Under the pieces are notes generated by a model. It made no database searches, was not told where the DNA came from, and saw only the letters and a list, made by a program, of their open reading frames with translations. 5,376 nucleotides of DNA from DATAVB01 sp040414495 (GTDB lineage Bacteria > Actinomycetota > Actinomycetes > Mycobacteriales > QHCD01), in the NCBI GenBank assembly GCA_040414495.1, contig JBEDUI010000100.1:1-5376 (forward strand), in the 5' to 3' direction. Below, in pieces: positions 1 through 5,237 of the stretch (positions are counted from its first letter, which is position 1; the number at the start of each line of letters is the position of its first letter). The position numbers and the translations under genes were made by a program.

Positions 1-12
1 TTGGTGGGCAAA

Positions 13-18
13 TAGAAT
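13..18 (+). promoter_or_regulatory. Putative -10 box of a leaderless promoter
   Basis: TAGAAT matches the TAnnnT actinobacterial -10 consensus and differs from TATAAT at one base. It occupies -12 to -7 relative to the A of the ATG at 25, so transcription would start on the start codon. No Shine-Dalgarno sequence is visible upstream of that ATG, which agrees with a leaderless mRNA. The -35 region would lie outside the window. The TAG here also closes the reading frame upstream, making ATG 25 the first start available. Confidence 0.55.
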
Positions 19-24
19 TCGAGC

Positions 25-969
25 ATGACGACGGACGAGCTATACGCGGATTTCGCGATACGTGAGGCGCGCGGGGTTTCGCCGTCGTACGAGCGGCTGT
101 CGCTCGCGGTCTCCCGCGAGCGGCGGCTGCTGAGGCTGATCGACTCGCTGCCGCCGGCCAAACGGCAACCGAACCTCCTGTTCGGTGTGGTCCGATTTCT
201 GGGCGGTCCGGTTGCCGACCCGGCCGAATTCACCGATTACGTCGTCTCGCATTGGCCAGCCATCGAAACAGAAATACGCGCCCGCGCGACCCAGACAAAT
301 GAGGCCGGCCGGTGCGCCGCGCTGCTACCGGTGCTGACCAGACTGCCGCAGCCGCTGGCATTGTTGGAGGTCGGCGCGTCGGCCGGATTGTGCCTTTATC
401 CCGACCGATACGCTTATCGATATGGCGATTACACAATCGGTGCCGGCGCGCCAATTCTGGAAACAGCGCTCACCGGAATAGCGCCGCCGACCGAACGACC
501 CCGCGTGCTCTGGCGGGCCGGTCTCGACCTCAATCCAGTCGATGTAACCAATCCCGCCGACATTGCCTGGCTGGACGCGCTCATCTGGCCCGAACACAAC
601 CATCGCCGCGCCCGGCTCCGGGCCGCCGCCGCAATAGCCGCCAGCGAACCGCCGCTGCTGGTGCGCGGCGATCTGGTCGACGACCTGCCGGCGCTGGCGG
701 CAAAAGCACCGCCCGACGCGACGTTGGTTGTGTTCCACACATCGGTGCTGTATCAGGTTTCCGGCCCGCGCCGGTCCGCGTTTGCCGCAACCGTAGGGCA
801 ACTGCGGGCGCGCTGGATCGCCAACGAGGACCCGGAAGTGCTGCACTACGACGAATTGCCGGATCCGCCGGACAATGCCCGATACAACGTGCTCGCGCTC
901 GACGGCACGCCGCTGGCCTGGACCAGATCGCACGGCCAGGAAATCCACTGGTTCAACCGAATCCAATGA
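25..969 (+). CDS. DUF2332 family protein
   Basis: A 314-residue cytoplasmic protein that I recognise as DUF2332, a family common in actinobacteria with no established biochemical role. Family-like blocks are visible in order: an N-terminal helical part with LLFGVVRFLG (51-60), a glycine-containing LLEVGASAGL segment (113-122) resembling a nucleotide or SAM-binding loop, WRAGLDLNPVDV (163-174), WLDALIWPE (182-190), LLVRGDLVDDLP (211-222), the strand ATLVVFHTSVLYQ (232-244) and a C-terminal HWFN (308-311). The length is normal for the family and both ends are intact. There is no signal peptide or membrane segment. The start at 25 is the first possible because an in-frame TAG lies at 13-15. The Rossmann-like pattern suggests a methyltransferase-like fold, but that is inference. 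It is followed by a palindromic element and appears monocistronic. Confidence 0.85.
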   Translation: MTTDELYADFAIREARGVSPSYERLSLAVSRERRLLRLIDSLPPAKRQPNLLFGVVRFLGGPVADPAEFTDYVVSHWPAIETEIRARATQTNEAGRCAALLPVLTRLPQPLALLEVGASAGLCLYPDRYAYRYGDYTIGAGAPILETALTGIAPPTERPRVLWRAGLDLNPVDVTNPADIAWLDALIWPEHNHRRARLRAAAAIAASEPPLLVRGDLVDDLPALAAKAPPDATLVVFHTSVLYQVSGPRRSAFAATVGQLRARWIANEDPEVLHYDELPDPPDNARYNVLALDGTPLAWTRSHGQEIHWFNRIQ

Positions 970-972
970 CTG

Positions 973-1046
973 TGTTGATCATGAAGTTCCCTGTACGACA
1001 CGCCGACGACACGCCGACAATTTTGCCGGGAACTTCATGATCAACA
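973..1046. repeat. Palindromic element: perfect 19-bp inverted repeat
   Basis: The left arm TGTTGATCATGAAGTTCCC (973-991) and the right arm (1028-1046) are exact reverse complements, separated by a 36-nt loop. The arm starts 4 nt after the stop codon of the DUF2332 gene. The arm contains the self-complementary hexamers TGATCA and TCATGA. The transcript would form a long stem, so it could protect or terminate the upstream mRNA, but no U-tract follows it. Perfect terminal inverted repeats on a 74-bp unit also fit a REP- or MITE-like dispersed element. No target-site duplication is seen in the flanks (TGACTG before, ACAGCA after). Confidence 0.85.
997..1018. repeat. Tandem 11-bp direct repeat inside the palindrome loop
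   Basis: GACACGCCGAC occurs twice head-to-tail (997-1007 and 1008-1018) within the loop of the 19-bp inverted repeat. The following bases CCGACAA-TT-TTGCCGG (1014-1029) form a small inner hairpin with one mismatch that overlaps the right arm by two bases, so alternative folds of the loop are possible. Confidence 0.8.
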
Positions 1047-1129
1047 ACAGCAGCGGGGCGTGATGCAGCGCGCGCTGACTCGTACAGAAGTGTTGGCATC
1101 GACCGAACCGCGCTGAGCCGCGGAATCGT

Positions 1130-1135
1130 TACTAT
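1130..1135 (+). promoter_or_regulatory. Weak -10 candidate for the 171-residue gene
   Basis: TACTAT fits TAnnnT and lies 27 nt before the ATG at 1162, leaving a short leader that carries the ribosome binding site. No convincing -35 box is seen at 16-18 bp upstream. The rest of this intergenic stretch (1047-1129) holds a 12-bp palindrome CAGCGCGCGCTG (1066-1077) and otherwise nothing I can name. Confidence 0.3.
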
Positions 1136-1150
1136 AGCGACAGTCGTCAC

Positions 1151-1157
1151 GAGGGGG
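1151..1157 (+). promoter_or_regulatory. Ribosome binding site of the 171-residue gene
   Basis: GAGGGGG lies just upstream of ATG 1162, with the GAGG core ending 7 nt before the start codon. It supports ATG 1162 as the start of an otherwise unrecognised gene. Confidence 0.65.
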
Positions 1158-1161
1158 TCGC

Positions 1162-1677
1162 ATGTCGCGCTGGCGTAAGCGAATTGGCAGCTGGTTCCGT
1201 GCCGATCCGGCGCCGTCGGTCGTCGTCACGGGATTCCCCGCTCCTGGTGTCAAGGTTGTCACCACCGCTTTGCCGTTGAAACCGGCCGCTCGCGACCGGC
1301 TCAGCGAGCAATTGGGACCTGGCTTCATCGTCGTCGATATGAAACAGGCATCGGCCAGTGCCGACGTGGTTATCGCGCCGGTCGTCAGTCCGCAATTGAT
1401 CGGCATTCTCAAAAGCAAGTTTCCCCAGGCCAGGCTGGTGCTGTGCGAACTGCAGGATTTCGAACTCGGCATTTCCCAGACCGGCCCGGTGCAACGGGCC
1501 ATGGATGCCGGCGCCGATAGTTACTGCATCGCGCCCAGCCTGTCCGCGTTGGCCGAATTCGTCGCGAAAGATGACCGATTGGCTATCGAGTCAGGCAGTT
1601 CGGGCACGATTTCCTTTGAAGCGACGACGATCGACGACCTGGTGCTGAAGGAACTCCGGTCAATTACTTCGGGCTGA
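1162..1677 (+). CDS. Hypothetical protein, alpha/beta receiver-like fold
   Basis: A 171-residue protein that I do not recognise. It begins with a basic amphipathic stretch, MSRWRKRIGSWFR (1-13), which could bind membrane or nucleic acid. Alternating hydrophobic strands follow: SVVVTGFP (19-26), GFIVVDM (54-60), ADVVIAPVV (67-75), ARLVLCELQDFE (90-101) and ADSYCIAPSLSALAEFV (118-134). The segment QRAMDAGADSYCIAPS resembles the beta4-alpha4-beta5 part of response-regulator receiver domains (a GAD-Y-x-K/AP pattern), suggesting a degenerate receiver or Rossmann-like fold. No clear phosphoacceptor Asp environment is evident, so signalling is not claimed. There is no membrane helix or signal peptide. 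The start is supported by the upstream GAGG. Its last 18 bp overlap the 3' end of the convergent efflux gene. The coding potential looks real from the good ribosome binding site and strand/helix periodicity. Confidence 0.7.
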   Translation: MSRWRKRIGSWFRADPAPSVVVTGFPAPGVKVVTTALPLKPAARDRLSEQLGPGFIVVDMKQASASADVVIAPVVSPQLIGILKSKFPQARLVLCELQDFELGISQTGPVQRAMDAGADSYCIAPSLSALAEFVAKDDRLAIESGSSGTISFEATTIDDLVLKELRSITSG

Positions 1678-3108
1678 GTGCTCCTTCACCGGGGCCGCGG
1701 CTGGGACCGCCGGGCGCTGGACCGGCAGCAACAAACAGGTCAGTAGCGCCGCCGCGAACAGGCCCAGTCCGAGCACCAGACTGACCCGAGTCGCATCGAC
1801 AAAACCACCGGACGCCAACCGACTGAAGAACAGCGTCCCGATCGTGGCAGGTCCGGCGGCCGTACCGAGCTGAACGACCGTATTGACCAGTCCTGAGGCG
1901 GAGCCGGCATCGGCGCCGGCCGCGCCACCGATCGTAATGAGCATCAGCGACGACGCACCCAACCCCAGACCCGCTCCATACAGGACAATGGGAACGATCA
2001 GGTCCCACGGCGCCAGGTGCGTTCCGCAATGACCGACAACGGCAATCATGATCGCGGTACCCACGAGCAATAAACCGAGCCCGATCATCGGCAGCCGGCG
2101 ACCCAATGTCGGCGCCAACGGCATGCCCAGGCTATTTCCGGCCACAATTCCCACAGTGGCTGGAAGCATGGTCAACGCGGTCTTCACCGGCGAATAGCCC
2201 AGACCGTTCTGCAGGTGCAGGGTGAGTACGAAAAACGCGCCCATTCCACAGTAGAAAACCACCATAACCAGCGAACCGACCGCGATCGTCCGACTGCGCA
2301 AGAGTCGCGGCGGAACAAGCGGTTCCAGGCCGCGGCGCTCCAACCCACGCTGAGTGCCGATGAATACGGCCAGCAGCGGTACCGCAGCCGCCATGAGAAC
2401 GAAACTCCAGGCCGGCCAGCCCAATTCGCGGCCCTGCACCAACGGATAGAGCAGCGCCAGCAGGCCCGCACCGAGCACGACCACACTGGACAGATCCACG
2501 CCACCACGACTCCTCCGGCGGGCCGCCGGCAGGATTATCGCGGCGCCGAATGCGGCGGCCAGGCCGATCGGCACGTTGATGAAAAAGACGGTTCGCCAAT
2601 GCCAGCCGAACAGATCGGCCTGGGTCAACAGGCCACCGAGCAATGGGCCGGCGATTCCGCCGATAGGGAATGTCATCCCGAATAGCCCCATCGCCTTGCC
2701 CTGTTCAGCCGGCGGAAATTCGGCGTAAATGAACGCCAATACCTGCGGCACCATCAGCCCGGCGCACATTCCCTGTGCCGCCCGCGCGCCTAACAGCACC
2801 CCGACGCCGGGCGCGATACCGGCCACCAACGAGGCCAGGGCGAATCCGATCGTGCCGATCACGAACAGCGGGCGCTGCCCGAACCGGTCGCCGAGCCGAC
2901 CACCGGCGATCAGCGTCAGCGCGAACGCCAACGTGTAGCCGGTAGCGGTCCACTGCAGCGCCGCCGAGGACACGTGCAGATCGCGCTGGATGGTCGGCAG
3001 CGCGATCGTGACGATCTGACTGTCGACCATGTCCATGAACACCGCTGCCAGCAGCAGCGCCAACGACGCCCAACGCCGTGGATACGGCGGACTTGCCGTG
3101 GTTGTCAT
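1660..3108 (-). CDS. MFS drug exporter, DHA2 (EmrB/QacA) family
   Basis: A 482-residue inner-membrane proton-coupled exporter of the 14-helix DHA2 family, which typically expels drugs, dyes or antibiotics; the substrate cannot be told from sequence. Motif D1 is seen in TM1 (MDMVDSQIVTIALPTIQ, 26-42), motif A in the TM2-TM3 loop (GGRLGDRFGQRP, 69-80) and motif C in TM5 (GGIAGPLLGG, 150-159). These are followed by WRTVFFINVPIG (171-182), a hallmark of the family. Further hydrophobic segments lie near 206-224, 234-252, 274-296, 308-328, 340-360, 367-390, 403-425 and 443-462. Length is normal and no key motif is broken. A start at 3147 would add 13 residues, but ATG 3108 has AAAGGAG five bases upstream and is preferred. 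It is divergent from a TetR gene, its probable repressor, and overlaps the convergent neighbour by 18 bp. Confidence 0.93.
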   Translation of the reverse strand: MTTTASPPYPRRWASLALLLAAVFMDMVDSQIVTIALPTIQRDLHVSSAALQWTATGYTLAFALTLIAGGRLGDRFGQRPLFVIGTIGFALASLVAGIAPGVGVLLGARAAQGMCAGLMVPQVLAFIYAEFPPAEQGKAMGLFGMTFPIGGIAGPLLGGLLTQADLFGWHWRTVFFINVPIGLAAAFGAAIILPAARRRSRGGVDLSSVVVLGAGLLALLYPLVQGRELGWPAWSFVLMAAAVPLLAVFIGTQRGLERRGLEPLVPPRLLRSRTIAVGSLVMVVFYCGMGAFFVLTLHLQNGLGYSPVKTALTMLPATVGIVAGNSLGMPLAPTLGRRLPMIGLGLLLVGTAIMIAVVGHCGTHLAPWDLIVPIVLYGAGLGLGASSLMLITIGGAAGADAGSASGLVNTVVQLGTAAGPATIGTLFFSRLASGGFVDATRVSLVLGLGLFAAALLTCLLLPVQRPAVPAAAPVKEHSARSN

Positions 3109-3113
3109 GCCAA

Positions 3114-3120
3114 CTCCTTT
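3114..3120 (-). promoter_or_regulatory. Ribosome binding site deciding the exporter start
   Basis: Read on the minus strand, AAAGGAG is followed by a 5-nt spacer (TTGGC) and the ATG at 3108. This strong Shine-Dalgarno sequence selects the shorter 482-residue product over the ATG at 3147, which has none. Confidence 0.8.
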
Positions 3121-3163
3121 AATCATCGGTGCAGGTGACTCTATCAAACATATAGATGATTAA
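3119..3163. promoter_or_regulatory. Putative operator: 9-bp inverted repeat in the divergent promoter
   Basis: TTAATCATC (3119-3127) and GATGATTAA (3155-3163) are perfect reverse complements with a 27-bp spacer, in the gap between exporter and regulator genes. One arm abuts the exporter ribosome binding site and the other lies close to the regulator start, so a protein bound here could block both genes. TetR-family repressors commonly bind inverted repeats in such gaps. A weak minus-strand -10 candidate TATGTT (3152-3147) falls between the arms. Confidence 0.5.
3140..3156. promoter_or_regulatory. Inner inverted repeat TCTAT-N7-ATAGA, tetO-like left half
   Basis: TCTAT (3140-3144) and ATAGA (3152-3156) form a 17-bp interrupted palindrome nested in the larger one. 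The bases ACTCTATCA (3138-3146) equal the left half-site of the classical Tn10 tetO operator as I remember it; the right half does not match fully. The size fits a single TetR-family dimer site better than the outer repeat does. Confidence 0.4.
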
Positions 3164-3184
3164 TGTAGTCGCTCAGATGGCAGA

Positions 3185-4027
3185 ATGGGCGACATGAGCG
3201 CGCGCAGAGCCGACGACCCAGGCCAGACACCGGCCGCATCAAGACGATCGGGGCCGGAGTCGGCGGCATCAACCAGGCGATCAGAACCGGCGGCGTCCAG
3301 GCGATCGGAGCGGGACTCGACGGCGGCGCCCAGGCGATCAGAACCGGCGGCGCCCAGGCGATCGGAGCCGGACTCGACGGCGGCGTCCAGGCGATCGGCG
3401 CGGCGGGCGCCGGCGCCACACGAACGCCAACGTGACCCGGAGCGGACCAAAGCGCGCATCCTGGACGCCGCGATCGAGGAATTCTCAGCCAAGGGCTTTG
3501 CCGGTGCCCGAGTATCCGAAATCGCGAAACGGGCCGGCGTGAACCAACAGCTCATCGCGTACTACTTCGATGGCAAAGAGGGCCTGTACCGGGAGATTGG
3601 CCGGAGGTGGCGGACGTACGAGGCGCAGGCGATCCCCGACGATATCGATTTCGCCGAGATGCTGAAGCGGTACGTGCAGGCCAGCGTCGACCCGCGCCAG
3701 GGCGCGCGGCTGCTGGTGTGGGAGGGCCTTGCCGACTCCGGGGCCGACTCCGGGGCCGACTCCGGGGCCGACAGCGACCCCGAAGAGGTGGCGGCGCGCG
3801 ATGCCCGGCTGCAACGCGAAATCGCCGCCATTCGGGCCCGGCAGGCTGCCGGCGAGATCGACGAACGGCTCGATCCGGCCGCACTGCTGCTCATCATGAT
3901 GGGCGCGGCCAATGCGCTTGCGATCTATCCGCAGCTTGCCCGTGGCTTGTTCCAGGGCGCCGACGGCACGTCGCCGGAACTGGTCGAGCGATACGCGCAG
4001 GAGTTGGCCAAGCTGTTCGGCTCGTAA
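3185..4027 (+). CDS. TetR-family repressor with repetitive Arg-rich N-terminal extension
   Basis: A 280-residue regulator, longer than the usual 190-220. The TetR_N DNA-binding domain spans about 86-137 (RTKARILDAAIEEFSAKGF, then HTH VSEIAKRAGVNQQLIAYYF at 110-128, then the typical KEGLYREI). A helical ligand-binding half follows (to 280). Residues 20-74 are a repeat of RRSEPAAS and RRSERDSTAAP-type units. Residues 5-91 contain no Leu, Val, Ile or Met, so no ATG, GTG or TTG start exists between codon 4 and the HTH; the extension must be translated if the gene is used (start at 3185 or 3194). A second repeat, ADSG x3 plus ADSD (183-198), sits in the ligand-binding half. Its position divergent from the exporter makes it the likely local repressor. 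A comparable Arg-rich N-terminal arm is known in SimR, where it touches the DNA minor groove; a similar role here is inference. No strong ribosome binding site is seen. Confidence 0.88.
   Translation: MGDMSARRADDPGQTPAASRRSGPESAASTRRSEPAASRRSERDSTAAPRRSEPAAPRRSEPDSTAASRRSARRAPAPHERQRDPERTKARILDAAIEEFSAKGFAGARVSEIAKRAGVNQQLIAYYFDGKEGLYREIGRRWRTYEAQAIPDDIDFAEMLKRYVQASVDPRQGARLLVWEGLADSGADSGADSGADSDPEEVAARDARLQREIAAIRARQAAGEIDERLDPAALLLIMMGAANALAIYPQLARGLFQGADGTSPELVERYAQELAKLFGS
3241..3398. repeat. In-frame compound minisatellite in the 5' part of tetR
   Basis: Two unit types alternate. Unit B (33 bp) lies at 3241-3273 (diverged), 3298-3330 and 3355-3387. Unit A (24 bp) lies at 3274-3297 and 3331-3354. 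A partial copy, CAGGCGATCGG, is at 3388-3398. A+B form a 57-bp period: the two A copies differ at one base and the last two B copies at two bases. All units are multiples of three and each begins CAGGCGATC (the oldest-looking copy AAGACGATC). They encode RRS-initiated peptides of 8 and 11 residues. Confidence 0.92.
3731..3775. repeat. In-frame 12-bp tandem repeat in the ligand-binding half of tetR
   Basis: GCCGACTCCGGG is repeated exactly three times (3731-3742, 3743-3754, 3755-3766), followed by a partial copy GCCGACAGC (3767-3775). It encodes ADSGADSGADSG plus ADS at residues 183-197, an acidic flexible loop inserted between predicted helices. The exact identity of the copies suggests recent expansion. 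Confidence 0.92.
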
Positions 4028-4063
4028 ATTCGGATGTGTCGGTCACGACGCGGTTGGTGGCCA

Positions 4064-4069
4064 TAGGCT
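4064..4069 (+). promoter_or_regulatory. Possible leaderless -10 box for the serine hydrolase
   Basis: TAGGCT fits TAnnnT and ends 7 nt before the A of ATG 4077, a spacing compatible with transcription starting at the start codon. No Shine-Dalgarno sequence is evident. The box is embedded in a small inverted repeat GGCCA-TAGGC-TGGCC (4059-4073). No clear -35 box is seen, so read-through from the regulator gene 49 bp upstream is an alternative. Confidence 0.35.
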
Positions 4070-4076
4070 GGCCCGC

Positions 4077-5237
4077 ATGCCGAACGGAAACGGGTTTGAC
4101 GACACTGTGGTCGCCCGGATCGACGAGCTCGTCGAGCAGGCGGTGGCCGACGGGCAGGCGCCCGGCGTGGTTGCGGCGGTTTCGCGCGGCGACCAGATTC
4201 ATGTGGCGACCGCTGGCGTACAGACCATTGGCGGCGCGCCGATGCGGCGGGACACGCTGTTCCGGATTTCCTCGATAACCAAGCCGATGACAGCCGCCGC
4301 CGTACTGTCGCTCATTGACGACGGCGTATTCGGGCTGACCGATAATGTCGAGGAATTGTTGCCCGAATTGGCGCGACGTCGGGTGCTGCGCAGCCCCGAC
4401 AGCCCGTTAACGGATACCGAGCCGGCGCAGCGTTCCATTACGGTACGGGATTTGCTGACGTTCACCTGGGGCCTGGGAATGCAGGGCGCGATGTTTATGA
4501 CGCCCGAGCCGTGGCCGATCGTGACCGCCGCGGCCGAGCAGCACCTGCAGATCTTTGGTGGGCCGCAGCCGGCGCAAACGCCGGACCCGGATACGTGGCT
4601 TTCGCGGTTGGGCGAATTGCCGTTGCTGGCCCAGCCGGGAGAACGGTGGCTGTATTCAGCTGGCTCGCAAGTGCTGGGGGTATTGGCGGCGCGGGCGGTC
4701 GGAAAACCGTTCGACGAGGTAATGCGAGACCGGTTGTTCGGTCCGCTCGACATGCGGGACACCGCATTTTTCGCGGCCGATATCAGCCGGCTGGCGACGG
4801 CGTACGACAAGCGGGACGGCCAGTTCGTCGTCAACGACGCACCGGGCGGGCAATGGTCGGCGCCACCGGCGTTTCCCGACGGCGCCGGCGGCCTCCTGTC
4901 TACAGTGGACGACGTGGTCGCGTTCGGCCGCATGTTGCTGCGCGGCGGAAGTCCGTTGCTTGAACCGGAAACGGTCCTGGAAATGACACGGAATCAGCTC
5001 ACCGAAACGCAGCTGACGAACGTATGGCCCGGGTTCAGCCTGCTCGGTGATCGCGGCTGGGGCTACGGAGTGTCCACACTGGACGATGGTCGGTACACCT
5101 GGGAGGGTGGATCCGGTACGGCCTGGTCGAACATCCCGACCGAGGATCTCACCGTCGTCGTGCTGACCCAGCGATCTACCGATGAGACCGGCATGCCCGC
5201 GGTGTGCGACCAAGTACTGGCCACCGCCCGCAGCTGA
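4077..5237 (+). CDS. Serine hydrolase, beta-lactamase (class C/esterase) family
   Basis: A 386-residue protein of the beta-lactamase/penicillin-binding-protein-like serine hydrolase family (PF00144 type), which includes esterases, peptidases and beta-lactamases. The SxxK motif is S66-I-T-K69 in LFRISSITKPM, giving Ser66 as nucleophile. The second motif is Y193-S-A in WLYSAGSQVLGVL, with the usual third-position Asn replaced by Ala. The KTG-like box is probably WEGGSGTAW (342-350), lacking Lys or His. These departures favour an esterase-like or uncharacterised activity over true beta-lactam hydrolysis; this is inference. FGPLDMRDTAF (221-231) and GAGGLLSTVDDVVAFGRML (269-287) are typical family blocks. 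No signal peptide is seen, so it is probably cytoplasmic. The open frame extends back to 3912 inside tetR, but those residues look like out-of-frame tetR sequence. ATG 4077, just before the conserved domain, is preferred. The gene ends inside the first unit of a tandem array. Confidence 0.88.
   Translation: MPNGNGFDDTVVARIDELVEQAVADGQAPGVVAAVSRGDQIHVATAGVQTIGGAPMRRDTLFRISSITKPMTAAAVLSLIDDGVFGLTDNVEELLPELARRRVLRSPDSPLTDTEPAQRSITVRDLLTFTWGLGMQGAMFMTPEPWPIVTAAAEQHLQIFGGPQPAQTPDPDTWLSRLGELPLLAQPGERWLYSAGSQVLGVLAARAVGKPFDEVMRDRLFGPLDMRDTAFFAADISRLATAYDKRDGQFVVNDAPGGQWSAPPAFPDGAGGLLSTVDDVVAFGRMLLRGGSPLLEPETVLEMTRNQLTETQLTNVWPGFSLLGDRGWGYGVSTLDDGRYTWEGGSGTAWSNIPTEDLTVVVLTQRSTDETGMPAVCDQVLATARS

Noticed and set aside
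312..1040. Plus-strand open frame of 242 codons and the 213-codon antisense frame at 325-966
   Set aside because: Both are shadows of the DUF2332 gene: Arg-rich or low-quality composition, no family motifs, no ribosome binding site.
973..1046. Rho-independent terminator
   Set aside because: The stem is long and perfect but the loop is 36 nt and no T-tract follows the right arm, so it is kept as a palindromic repeat with an open role.
1066..1077. 12-bp palindrome CAGCGCGCGCTG
   Set aside because: Alternating GC sequence of this kind arises easily in GC-rich DNA, and it has no partner or placement suggesting an operator.
3109..3147. Longer exporter starting at ATG 3147
   Set aside because: It has no Shine-Dalgarno sequence and would use the operator region as coding sequence. 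ATG 3108 has AAAGGAG at 5-nt spacing.
3912..4076. Longer serine hydrolase starting at ATG 3912
   Set aside because: The extra 55 residues are Arg/Ser-rich out-of-frame tetR sequence and would overlap tetR by 116 bp. The family domain starts just after ATG 4077.
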